A DNA stretch of 13,809 nucleotides from assembly GCA_016183075.1 (NCBI GenBank), contig JACPFH010000162.1, positions 1 through 13,809 on the forward strand, read 5' to 3'. The translations under genes and the position numbers were made by a program. Shown piece after piece: positions 7,244 to 13,809 of this stretch (position 1 is its first letter; every line of letters starts with the position of its first letter). The DNA comes from Deltaproteobacteria bacterium (GTDB lineage: Bacteria > Desulfobacterota > Binatia > UBA9968). The notes under the pieces were generated by a model. It did not search any database and was not told where the DNA came from. It was given only the letters and a program-made list of their open reading frames with translations.

Positions 7244-7410
7244 AAGCCGATGAAGTTACTTTTTTTCGTTTTTACTTAAAGTTGGCTTGTGTCGCAAATC
7301 TCCATTCGTGCTTACTCTCGCATCCTCGTTCTTCGGTCCGGTTCGCTTGTCAACGACAACTCTTGTATAGTACAGCGCTGCATCGAATTCTGGATCAGAA
7401 GGCTGAGGCA
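7244..7410 (+). promoter_or_regulatory. T-rich leader upstream of the MFS gene, probably noncoding
   Basis: A frame in phase with the transporter is open from a GTG at 7240, but its first 57 codons do not look like protein of this family. The stretch has T runs (7 T at 7260-7266), a composition unlike the flanking genes and no transporter-like segment. A TATAGT at 7366-7371 is a reasonable -10, but the nearest TTGTCA (7347-7352) is only 13 nt upstream, so a standard promoter cannot be claimed. It is read here as an untranslated leader with a possible weak promoter. Confidence 0.4.
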
Positions 7411-8781
7411 TTGCGCAAAGAAGAGCTGAGAGTCCTGATCATTATCTGCCTCGGCTCTTTTTTTCACGTCCAGAGCTTTGGCAGCATTAACGTATCCCTC
7501 CCGGCCATTCAAAAAGAATTCGGCGCCGGTTTGGCCGCGATTCAGTGGGTCGGCATGATGGGAGTGGTGATGCTTTCGAGTCTTTCGCTGTGCTTCGGCC
7601 GGGCGGGGGACCTCATAGGGCGCAAGAAGATCTTTAAGATGGGGCTCGCTCTTTATGCCCTCGGCGCCGGCCTCGCCGCTTTCTCAGCGTCGTTCCCCCA
7701 ATTGTTGTTTTTCCGCTCGGTCATGGCCGTCGGCCTGGCCATGGCGGCGCCCATGGCCGCGGCGATCATCGCCTCTACCTCTTCCCCGGAGACCAGAGGC
7801 CGGGCGCTGGGCATGCTCGCCTCTGCCATGGCCGTCGGCAGGACGACCGGACCGACCATCGGCGGGTTCATCCTTTATCTCTGGGACTGGAGAGCCGTGT
7901 TCGTCGCCAATTGCCTTTTTGGCACCGCCACCTGCGTGACCTTGTTCGGGCTCCTCAAGGGGAAGGAAGAGCGGCGGCGGGAGCCTTTTGATTTTTGGGG
8001 CGCGCTTTTCCTGATGATCGGTTACCCTTCGGTTCTCATAGGGTTGAGCCTGGGAGCGAAATCGGGCTGGGAGTCGGCGGAAATTTCGCTATGGTTTGCG
8101 CTCGCCGCCGCCGGCCTGGCCAGTTTTGTGTGGCGGGAGTCTCGCGCTGAAATTCCCCTGATGAATCTTTCCTATTTCAGTAATCTTTCTCTATCGACGG
8201 CGATCTCGTCTTTCGCGCTCGCCTCTGCGGTGCAGCAGCCCATTCCTATCTTCGGGCCTCTCTACATGCAGAACGTTCTGCGATCGTCGCCTCTTGCGGT
8301 CGGCCTGGTGATGGCAACTCTTCCTCTCGCTACCGTGGTATTTTCACCTCTCAGCGGCCGTCTGGCAGATCGGGTTGACTCCAGATGGGTCGCCGCCCTG
8401 GGGTTAGGTTTTGTCTTTCTCGGGATCATATTCTACGCGCGGTTGGGTGTCGATTCGACTCATCTCCGGGTCGCGCTGGCCCTTGCCTTCCTGGGCGCCG
8501 GCATCGGGCTGTTCATTCCCGCGAATCAGAAAGTCGCATTCTCCGCTGTTCATAGCCAGGATTACGGAGTCTTGTCCGCAATGCTGACCTCCTTCGGCAC
8601 GGCCACCGGGACTCTGGGAACCACAGTGGCCGTGGCCCTGGCCGAGGCTTCGAGAAGGACCAGGGACATCGAGGATGCCGCGGGCTTCGCCTATGACCAG
8701 CAGTTTGCTTTCTCTTCACTGCTGCCGCTTGCCGCCATAGCCGTCCTGATAACCCTACAATCCTTTTCTATTGCGAAATAA
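7411..8781 (+). CDS. MFS transporter, DHA2 (EmrB/QacA, 14-TM) type
   Basis: Predicted drug/H+ antiporter-type efflux protein of 456 residues from a TTG at 7411. The first TM is 'VLIIICLGSFFHVQSFGSIN', followed by 'VSLPAIQKEFG', a typical DHA2 opening. Motif A is present after TM2 ('FGRAGDLIGRKKIF', G63, D67, R71). 'SPETRGRALG' and motif C in TM5 ('GPTIGGFILYLWDWRAVFVAN', from G147) are clear. The two extra central helices of the 14-TM class fit 'FWGALFLMIGYPSVLIG' and 'LWFALAAAGLASFVW'. The TTG is chosen because it starts at the conserved 'RKEELRVLI' just before TM1 and has AAGG about 8 nt upstream. Earlier in-frame codons from 7240 give a non-family extension. The substrate is unknown. The gene is separate from the kinase by a T-rich leader. 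Confidence 0.88.
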   Translation: MRKEELRVLIIICLGSFFHVQSFGSINVSLPAIQKEFGAGLAAIQWVGMMGVVMLSSLSLCFGRAGDLIGRKKIFKMGLALYALGAGLAAFSASFPQLLFFRSVMAVGLAMAAPMAAAIIASTSSPETRGRALGMLASAMAVGRTTGPTIGGFILYLWDWRAVFVANCLFGTATCVTLFGLLKGKEERRREPFDFWGALFLMIGYPSVLIGLSLGAKSGWESAEISLWFALAAAGLASFVWRESRAEIPLMNLSYFSNLSLSTAISSFALASAVQQPIPIFGPLYMQNVLRSSPLAVGLVMATLPLATVVFSPLSGRLADRVDSRWVAALGLGFVFLGIIFYARLGVDSTHLRVALALAFLGAGIGLFIPANQKVAFSAVHSQDYGVLSAMLTSFGTATGTLGTTVAVALAEASRRTRDIEDAAGFAYDQQFAFSSLLPLAAIAVLITLQSFSIAK

Positions 8782-8798
8782 TAGGGTTGCTATACAAT
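8771..8798 (+). promoter_or_regulatory. Candidate sigma70-type promoter for the aldolase operon
   Basis: TTGCGA (8771-8776, 4 of 6 consensus) and TACAAT (8793-8798, 5 of 6) are separated by 16 nt. The -35 box overlaps the last codons of the MFS gene. The predicted start of transcription, near 8805, leaves a leader of about 35 nt that contains the ribosome site (GGGGAAGGGGG) of the aldolase gene. A 6-bp GC stem (CCCCGT with ACGGGG) lies in this leader and could partly mask that ribosome site. Confidence 0.4.
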
Positions 8799-8838
8799 CC
8801 ACCCCCGTCGATTTGAGCTACGGGGAAGGGGGAACGTG

Positions 8839-9825
8839 ATGCTCACAAAAGACGACATTAGAGGCTTGGCGGTAATGGTTCCCACGCCGTGTCGGGAAGG
8901 CGGGGAGGGATGGGATACCGGTGATTCTGTCGATCTCGATGAAACCGCTCGGATGACCGATGATTACATCAAAGCGGGCATAGGCCTTATCGCGGCATGC
9001 GGAACGACCGGTGAGTGTGCCGCGCTCCTGTGGGAAGAAAAAAGGGCGTTCATCGATACTATAGTTCAGGTAGCCCGCAGGAGAGTGCCCGTTTTTGCGG
9101 GAGCCACATCATTGGGCACGAAGGAAACGGTCCGGCAGGTGCGCGGTTTGAAGGATGTCGGCGCCGACGGGGCATTCGTCGGCCTTCCGTTGTGGCAGAC
9201 TCCGACGCTGGATAACGCGGCCCGGTTCTACGCCGACCTCGGAGAGGCTGTGCCTGATATGCCCATACTGATCTACGCGAACGCTCGCTTTTTCAAGTCC
9301 ATGTTTCCAACGGCATTTTGGGCGCTCGTAGCGCAAAGAGCGCGCACCGTGGTCTTAACGAAGATGTCCTACAGCCATGCCAATTTGCTTGACGACTTGA
9401 GAGTCGCGGGACACCGGATCAATTTCATGCCCGGCGAAACGTCGATCTATCCAGCTTATCGGATGGCCAGGCCCAGGATAACCGCCATCTGGTCCTCGGG
9501 GATGGCGTGTATGGGGCCTGAGCCGGTGGTTGCGTTGGCAGAGGCCATTCTTAAGGACGACGAAAAGCGAGTGGATCAGATCTGGCAAGATCTGCGTTCG
9601 ATTCCGCCGGTTGTGCCGCCTGAGGATTTCGCTGCCGGGTTTCCTTATTACAACGCTCAAATCAATAAGCACCTGACCAACCTGGCAGGCTACGTCAAGG
9701 GGGGCCCGTGCAGAGCGCCGTACCGCATCAGCGACCTGCCCGAGAGTTGGAAGAGCGGGGCGGAGTTGCGGGCGAAAGCCTGGAAGGAGCTCAGAAAAAA
9801 ATACATGAAAGCTCCGGGTCTGTAG
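8839..9825 (+). CDS. DapA-superfamily aldolase (hydratase-aldolase-like)
   Basis: 328-residue class I aldolase of the dihydrodipicolinate synthase / N-acetylneuraminate lyase superfamily, a cytosolic TIM barrel. The GxxGE motif is G55-T-T-G-E59, the conserved Tyr is Y146 in 'ILIYANARFF', and the Schiff-base lysine is K175 in 'VVLTKMSYSH'. The stretch 'DLDETARMTDDYIKAGI' and the 'YANARFFKSMFPTAFWALVA' block, with 'YAN' replacing the DapA 'YNxP', resemble trans-o-hydroxybenzylidenepyruvate hydratase-aldolases of aromatic degradation more than true DapA. A pyruvate-forming or pyruvate-using aldol reaction is therefore likely; the exact substrate is unknown. An in-frame GTG at 8836 adds one residue. 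The ribosome site is GGGGAAGGGGG (8822-8832). The binding-protein gene follows 33 nt after the stop. Confidence 0.85.
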   Translation: MLTKDDIRGLAVMVPTPCREGGEGWDTGDSVDLDETARMTDDYIKAGIGLIAACGTTGECAALLWEEKRAFIDTIVQVARRRVPVFAGATSLGTKETVRQVRGLKDVGADGAFVGLPLWQTPTLDNAARFYADLGEAVPDMPILIYANARFFKSMFPTAFWALVAQRARTVVLTKMSYSHANLLDDLRVAGHRINFMPGETSIYPAYRMARPRITAIWSSGMACMGPEPVVALAEAILKDDEKRVDQIWQDLRSIPPVVPPEDFAAGFPYYNAQINKHLTNLAGYVKGGPCRAPYRISDLPESWKSGAELRAKAWKELRKKYMKAPGL

Positions 9826-9858
9826 CTCGTGAGCAGCCAATCGGCCGGAGGTGGTCCT

Positions 9859-10884
9859 ATGGGGGCAAGATGCTGCTGTGTCACCGCAACGTTTTTATTA
9901 CTTTTGTCCGTCTCCCCGCCTGCTTTAGCGCAAGGAAAGGCCGAGAAGGAGCGCATTCGCATCGGTTATTCCGTCCCGGCGGCCGTTTTCTCGATTCCGT
10001 TCGTAGCCGGCGAAGCGGGTCTTTTCCGGGAGGAGGGGCTACAGATCGAGTTCATCCGCACGCCCGGCTCTCTGGCTCCGATGGTGCTCATCTCGGAAGA
10101 TGTCGACTTTTCGATTATGTCGGCATTCCTGCTCATCCCGGCATCGGTGCGCCGTGGCGGGGATCCGGTCATGCTCGGAGGCTTTTCGACCCACTTCGGG
10201 GGCAGGGTGTTGGTTTCCCGTCCTGAAATCCGCAGCGCCAAGGAGCTTCGGGGGAAGCTGGTCGGCATTCAGCGTCCCGGTGACGCCGTGGAGAAAATGG
10301 CCCGTTTCGCTCTTCAACATTTGGGTCTCGACCCGGATAAGGACGTGACGTTCAACTATCTCGGTAGTGACGATGTGCTGTGGCCGGCCCTGGAGACGAA
10401 CAGAGTGTCCGCGACGATGATTTCTCCGCCCCGGACAGTCGCGGCGCGTCGGGCCGGGATGAATTTTCTTGTGAACATCGCTGATCTCAACATAGAGTAT
10501 CAGGGCGCTGCGCTCACCAGCCGTCGATCGTTCATGAGTAAATACCCCAATCTGGCCTTTCGTACGGTGCGAGCGCTGGTCCGCGGGGTCCATTTCTTTA
10601 AAACCCGGCGCGAAGAAACGATGGGCATTCTCGGCACGTTTTACCGCACGAAGGATCGGGAGGCTCTCGAGGAGACCTGGGATTACTACGCGCCCGTCCT
10701 ACCGGCGAAACCCTATGTTCTGGATAATGCGGTGCAGGCCGTATTGCGTCACTTGACGGAAACGGATGCTCGCTATGCTCAGCGCAAACCGGCCGAGTTC
10801 ATCGACTCGGGATACCTCTCGGAGCTGGATCGTAGCGGGTACATAGACCGGCTCTACGGCGGGGCGCGGGTAAGGGGGAAGTAA
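9859..10884 (+). CDS. NMT1/TauA-type ABC substrate-binding protein
   Basis: 341-residue periplasmic binding protein of the NMT1/SsuA/TauA-like family. A signal peptide is clear: basic Arg4, hydrophobic run 10-18 and a cleavage site 'PPALA|QG' after A24. The mature body begins 'RIRIGYSVPAAVFSIPFVAG', followed by 'EAGLFREEGLQIEFIR', and contains 'SAKELRGKLVGIQRPGDA' and 'ALTSRRSFMSKYPNLAFRTV', all standard for the family. The start is the ATG at 9859 with GGAGG at 9847-9851, 7 nt upstream; a GTG at 9829 is in frame but would put extra residues before the signal peptide. Neither a permease nor an ATPase is encoded nearby, as for many orphan members of this family. It may bind the compound processed by the upstream aldolase, but this is inferred only from the shared operon. 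Confidence 0.88.
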   Translation: MGARCCCVTATFLLLLSVSPPALAQGKAEKERIRIGYSVPAAVFSIPFVAGEAGLFREEGLQIEFIRTPGSLAPMVLISEDVDFSIMSAFLLIPASVRRGGDPVMLGGFSTHFGGRVLVSRPEIRSAKELRGKLVGIQRPGDAVEKMARFALQHLGLDPDKDVTFNYLGSDDVLWPALETNRVSATMISPPRTVAARRAGMNFLVNIADLNIEYQGAALTSRRSFMSKYPNLAFRTVRALVRGVHFFKTRREETMGILGTFYRTKDREALEETWDYYAPVLPAKPYVLDNAVQAVLRHLTETDARYAQRKPAEFIDSGYLSELDRSGYIDRLYGGARVRGK

Positions 10885-10891
10885 GGAGACA

Positions 10892-10933
10892 ATGCAATTT
10901 CTACTGGAATACTTGACATGCGTATCAAAATAG
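10892..10933 (+). other. 13-codon ORF with AAGGAG, between binding protein and regulator
   Basis: AAGGAG (10883-10888) is followed 3 nt later by an ATG that opens a 13-residue frame, 'MQFLLEYLTCVSK', and a stop. The spacing is short for an efficient ribosome site. It could be a leader peptide, the relic of a lost downstream gene of the aldolase operon, or chance. The TTGACA of the regulator promoter lies within it. Confidence 0.2.
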
Positions 10934-10941
10934 CATAAAAA
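10913..10941 (+). promoter_or_regulatory. Promoter of the Lrp/AsnC gene (TTGACA-N17-TAAAAA)
   Basis: A perfect -35 TTGACA (10913-10918) is followed after 17 nt by TAAAAA (10936-10941). The hexamers and spacing are identical to those of the gltB promoter at 11517-11545. Transcription would start near 10948, about 30 nt before the TTG start codon, and the AT-rich gap contains no other good candidate. Confidence 0.6.
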
Positions 10942-10942
10942 C

Positions 10943-10969
10943 ATTCGGCATCAGACCTTAAAAACCTAA
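10943..10969 (+). promoter_or_regulatory. Operator-like element downstream of the lrp promoter
   Basis: ATTCGGCAT, then 11 nt, then A and AAACCTAA: 16 of 27 positions match the element at 11545-11571 in front of gltB, including the 8-nt AAACCTAA. A small inverted repeat, CCTTA (10956-10960) and TAAGG (10967-10971), overlaps it and reaches the ribosome site. Binding here would block transcription or translation of the regulator, so autoregulation is a reasonable inference. Confidence 0.4.
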
Positions 10970-10979
10970 GGAATTAAGC

Positions 10980-11477
10980 TTGCTCGACCCAATAGATATA
11001 AAGATTCTGAGCATTCTTCAAAGTCACGGTCGCTCCCATCTGGCGGACATAGCCAAGGAGGTGGATCTCTCGTCGCCGGCGGTAATGGAACGGGTGAAAA
11101 AGCTCGAAGCCCACGGCGTCATCAGGGGTTATCACGCCGTTCTCGACGCAAAGAAAGTGGGTAAGGATGTCGCGGCTTTCATCGGCGTGTCAGTCGCCCA
11201 CCAGCGCCACATCGACGACTTTGCGGCGCGGATGGTGGAGCAGCACGATGTGCTTGAGTGCCATCACGTGACGGGGGAGGAAAGCTTTATTTTAAAGGTG
11301 AAAACTGCCGGCACAGAGTCGCTGGAAAAGCTGCTCGGGGAGATCCGTTCGCTAGAAGGAGTAACTCAAACGGTAACCAAGGTGGTTCTGTCGACCCCCA
11401 AGGAGAGCCAGCAGTTGGAGTTCGATGAGAGCCTGACCGACGGTTCCAGGAAAAAAACGGCTTCCAGGGACGAGTAG
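10980..11477 (+). CDS. Lrp/AsnC family transcriptional regulator
   Basis: 165-residue feast/famine regulator. The N-terminal winged helix-turn-helix is clear: 'LDPIDIKILSILQSHGR' then 'LADIAKEVDLSSPAVMERVKKLEAHGVIRGY' (about residues 21-51). A linker 'HAVLDAKKVG' leads to the C-terminal RAM ligand-binding and dimerisation domain (about 63-145) with 'VLECHHVTGEESFILKVKT'. A polar tail of about 20 residues follows. Translation starts at a TTG (10980) with AAGGA at 10969-10973, 6 nt upstream; the next in-frame Met (residue 36) lies within the helix-turn-helix. The family senses amino acids, and E. coli Lrp is known to control gltBDF. Here gltB is the next gene, with a matching promoter and operator-like element, so this protein probably controls itself and glutamate synthesis. 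Confidence 0.93.
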   Translation: MLDPIDIKILSILQSHGRSHLADIAKEVDLSSPAVMERVKKLEAHGVIRGYHAVLDAKKVGKDVAAFIGVSVAHQRHIDDFAARMVEQHDVLECHHVTGEESFILKVKTAGTESLEKLLGEIRSLEGVTQTVTKVVLSTPKESQQLEFDESLTDGSRKKTASRDE

Positions 11478-11516
11478 CATAAATTAGAAAGATAAGAGAT
11501 TTTTCCGAAAATATCC

Positions 11517-11545
11517 TTGACAAACGATAACTTTATTGATAAAAA
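11517..11545 (+). promoter_or_regulatory. Promoter of gltB (TTGACA-N17-TAAAAA)
   Basis: A perfect TTGACA (11517-11522) and TAAAAA (11540-11545) are spaced by 17 nt in a visibly AT-rich 161-nt gap between the regulator and gltB. Transcription would begin near 11552 and leave a leader of about 85 nt. It is the same promoter type as at 10913-10941. Confidence 0.65.
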
Positions 11546-11571
11546 TTAGGTATTTTAGTGGTTAAACCTAA
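11545..11571 (+). promoter_or_regulatory. Palindromic operator-like element at the gltB promoter
   Basis: TTAGGT (11546-11551) and its exact reverse complement ACCTAA (11566-11571) are set 20 nt apart, about two helical turns, as expected for a dimeric regulator. The element overlaps the predicted transcription start. It shares 16 of 27 positions with the element after the lrp promoter. The best candidate ligand is the Lrp/AsnC protein encoded just upstream. Confidence 0.5.
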
Positions 11572-11638
11572 TAATACAAACTTATTCCACGTCTCTTTTT
11601 AGCTTTGGAGCTATTTTGGCGGGTCCAAGGATAGGACT

Positions 11639-12493
11639 ATGAGCAAAACCGGTTTTCCTCCCAGGCAGGGACTGTATGATCCCAGATTCGAGCACGACGC
11701 GTGCGGGATTGGTTTTGTTGTCAACATCAAGGGCAAGAAGTCGCGCCAGGTCGTCGAGCAGGCGTTGACTGCGCTCCACAACCTCGACCATCGCGGCGCG
11801 CGTGGCAGCGAAGAGGAAACCGGCGATGGCGCCGGCATTCTGCTCCAGGTGCCCCATGCGTTCCTGCGCCGGGCATGCGCGGGCATCGGCATTGACCTCC
11901 CGGAACCCGGGCAGTACGGCGTGGGCATGATCTACCTCCCACCTGACCGGCAGCAACGCGAGCAGTGCGAGCGGCGTCTTGAAGCTCTGGTGCGCGAAGA
12001 GGGTCAGGAGGTGATCGGCTGGCGTGACGTGCCGACCAATAATATCGGCCTGGGCAATACCGCCAGGTCTTGCGAGCCTTTCATCCGGCAGATCTTCATC
12101 CGCCGCAACCCCGCGCTTTCCGAGGATCTGGCGTTCGAGCGCAAGCTGTACGTCATTCGCCGGCACGCCGAAAGCGCCATGCGCTACGGCAAGCTGGCGG
12201 GCGGCGAGTACTTTTACGCCCCGAGCCTGTCGTATAAGACGATCATCTATAAGGGTATGCTGACTCCACGGCAGGTGGTGACCTTCTATCCCGACCTATC
12301 CGATCCGCTGGTGGAGACGGCGATCGCTTTGTTTCACTCGCGGTTCAGCACCAATACCTTTCCGAGCTGGGAGCGCTCGCACACAACGGGGAGATCAACA
12401 CGCTGCGCGGGAATGAAAACTGGATGCACGCGCGCCAGTCGATGCTCAAGTCTGAGCTGTTCGGCGATGATCTTTCGGAACTGTTCCCTATAA
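11639..12493 (+). pseudogene. gltB: Glutamate synthase large subunit, N-terminal fragment before frameshift
   Basis: First part of the large subunit of glutamate synthase (glutamine:2-oxoglutarate amidotransferase, ammonia assimilation). The ATG at 11639 has AAGGATAGG upstream. Residues 1-21 are the usual propeptide and Cys22 in 'EHDACGIGFVV' is the catalytic nucleophile exposed by its removal. Class II glutaminase motifs follow: 'ALHNLDHRGARGSEEETGDG', 'VGMIYLPPD' and 'LFHSRFSTNTFPSWERS'. Family similarity stops at about residue 248 (12382), where the expected 'HPYRxLAHNGEINT' is interrupted. The last 37 codons ('HTTGRSTRCAG' onward to the stop at 12491-12493) are out of frame and not family-like. 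As read, this would be a truncated, inactive protein; the rest continues in the +1 frame of the window. Confidence 0.9.
12376..12382 (+). other. Frameshift junction: single CTCGCAC left at a 19-nt deletion
   Basis: The 7-nt CTCGCAC is read in both frames: as the end of 'ERSH' before the break and as 'LAH' of 'LAHNGEINT' after it. In the intact family sequence these two positions are 19 nt apart (R-S-H-P-Y-R-x-L). Adding 19 nt puts the downstream frame (start 12385) exactly back in phase with 11639. This is the footprint of deletion, or of assembly collapse, between two short direct repeats. Confidence 0.75.
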
Positions 12494-13809
12494 TCCAGGA
12501 AGACGGCAGCGACTCGGCCAAGTTCGACAACTGCCTCGAGTTCCTCACCTTGAGCGGGCGCTCGCTGCCTCATGCCATGACGATGATGATCCCGGAGCCG
12601 TGGGAGAATCACGAGAGCATGAGCGCCGGGAAACGGGCGTTCTACGAGTTCCACAGCAGCCTGATGGAGCCGTGGGACGGTCCGGCGTCGATCGCCTTCA
12701 CGGATGGAGTGCGTGTCGGCGCGGTGCTCGACCGAAACGGGCTGCGCCCCTCCCGCTACTATGTTACCAAGGACGATCTGGTCGTTATGGCTTCGGAGGT
12801 TGGCGTGCTCGATGTCCCGCCCGAGCGGGTTTTGGAAAAGCGCCGCCTGCAGCCCGGTCGCATGTTTCTCGTGGACACCGAGGAAGGCCGCATCATCAGC
12901 GACGAAGAGATCAAGGAGCGGTTTGCCGGCGCACAGCCGTACCGGCATTGGTTGGATCGGCATCTGGTGCGCTTTGATGCATTGCCGGCGCTGGAAGAAA
13001 ATCCGCCCGTGTATCACCACGAGCTGACTCTTCAGCGGCTGCAAGCTTTCGGTTACAGCTTTGAGGACCTGAAAGTCAACATCGGCCCGATGGCCATGAC
13101 CGGAGTCTATCCCGTCGGCTCGATGGGTACCGACACGCCGCTGGCCGTGCTGTCCGACAAACCGCAGTCGCTGTACAACTACTTCAAACAGCTCTTCGCC
13201 CAGGTGACCAATCCGCCCATCGATCCCATCCGCGAAGAGTTGATCACTTCAACCACGCTGACGCTCGGCTCGGAAGGAAATCTCGTCGAGCCCAAACCGG
13301 AAAGCTGCCGCCAGATCAGGATCTCGACGCCCATCCTGAAAAACTCGGAAATAGAGAAACTGCGCCGGGTCGATCTGCCGGGCATCAAGTCGGTAACGCT
13401 CCCGATCCTTTTCAACGCCGGCGAAGGCAGAGCCGGCCTTGAACGCGCCCTGGAAGAGTTGTTCCAGGCGGCCGACCGGGCAATCGCTGGATGCGCGACC
13501 ATCTTGATCCTGTCGGACAAAGGAGTCGATCAAAGCCGCGCGCCGATTCCCGCTCTGTTGGCCAGCTCAGGGCTGCACCATCACCTAATTCGATCGGGCA
13601 CGCGCACAAGGGTAGGCCTGGTGCTGGAATCCGGGGAGCCCCGCGAGGTGCACCATTTTTGCCTGCTCATCGGGTACGGCATCCAGGCTTTTAACCCTTA
13701 CCTGGTCTATGAGTGCCTGAACGACATGATCCACTCCGACTTCGGAGACCAGCTTTACGCTGATCCGCGCATGGTGGTTCGCGTTTTTCAGATCATGGAT
13801 CAGTTGCGC
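12376..13809 (+). pseudogene. gltB: Glutamate synthase large subunit, continuation after frameshift; runs off window
   Basis: Open to the last base of the window with strong family similarity throughout. The end of the glutaminase domain comes first ('LAHNGEINTLRGNENWMHAR', 'FDNCLEFLTLSGRSLPHAM', 'PASIAFTDGVRVGAVLDRNG', 'LRPSRYYVT'). The central domain follows: 'YSFEDLKVNIGPMAMTG', 'EPVGSMGTDTPLAVLSDKP' region, 'LFAQVTNPPIDPIREELITS', 'HHHLIRSGTRTRVGLVLESG' and 'EPREVHHFCLLIGYG'. The FMN and Fe-S synthase part lies beyond the right edge. The frame is uninterrupted from 12253, but its first ATG is at 12424, after the catalytic cysteine has been lost, so independent translation could not give a working enzyme. 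No other lesion is visible in 1.4 kb, which favours a very recent mutation or a sequencing/assembly error over an old pseudogene. Confidence 0.9.

Noticed and set aside
7225..7266. Intrinsic terminator after the kinase gene (GCCTA-GCG-TAGGC and a T run)
   Set aside because: The 5-bp stem is inside the kinase 3' end and 22 nt away from the T run, so they do not form a terminator.
7347..7371. Sigma70 promoter TTGTCA ... TATAGT before the MFS gene
   Set aside because: The spacer is 13 nt, too short for a normal promoter; kept only as a weak -10 possibility.
12360..12400. Programmed ribosomal frameshift in gltB
   Set aside because: No slippery heptamer or stimulatory structure is evident at the junction, the family does not use frameshifting, and a slip would still leave about six conserved residues missing. 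A 19-nt loss explains both facts.
12334..13044. 236-codon open frame on the - strand
   Set aside because: It lies wholly opposite the gltB coding sequence, which has unmistakable family similarity; it is a high-GC shadow frame with no recognisable protein features.

Overview
This 13.8 kb window reads entirely on the + strand. It looks like a chromosomal segment of an uncultured Gram-negative-type bacterium of moderately high GC. The support is a lipobox periplasmic binding protein, a second binding protein with a Sec signal peptide, a membrane histidine kinase and E. coli-like -35 boxes. No rRNA, tRNA or taxonomic marker is present, so the phylum stays open. A lineage such as Methylomirabilota, Rokubacteria or Desulfobacterota would fit the gene mix, but that is a guess. 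No mobile element, CRISPR array or RNA gene was found.

Layout. (1) 1-2387 is the distal part of a gas vesicle operon: gvpF/L (5' end outside the window), gvpG, a gvpA-family gene of the S/J/M type, gvpK, gvpJ, and an Hsp20-like gvpH. A long imperfect hairpin (827-895) lies between gvpG and the gvpS-like gene. (2) 2388-2737 holds one unrecognised small ORF and short spacers. (3) 2738-7243 is a compact signalling unit: a single-domain receiver, a LivK-type substrate-binding lipoprotein and a large sensor kinase with a Cache-like sensor, HAMP, two GAFs, HisKA and HATPase. The last two genes overlap in a TGATG. (4) 7411-8781 is a DHA2-type MFS exporter behind a T-rich, apparently noncoding leader. 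(5) 8839-10884 is a probable two-gene operon with its own candidate promoter: a DapA-superfamily aldolase close to the hydratase-aldolase subgroup, and an NMT1/TauA-type binding protein. (6) 10913-13809 holds an Lrp/AsnC regulator followed by the large subunit of glutamate synthase (gltB). The gltB gene runs off the right edge and carries a frameshift.

Most notable observations. The lrp-like gene and gltB have promoters with identical hexamers (TTGACA-N17-TAAAAA). Each is followed just downstream of the -10 by a matching operator-like element (ATTnGGnAT-N11-AAACCTAA), which suggests that the regulator controls itself and gltB. The gltB frameshift is explained by loss of exactly 19 nt between two copies of a 7-bp repeat, inside the glutaminase domain; it is either a real mutation or an assembly collapse. 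The receiver / binding protein / kinase cluster looks like a sensory system that reads a small molecule through a periplasmic protein instead of importing it, since no permease or ATPase gene is nearby.
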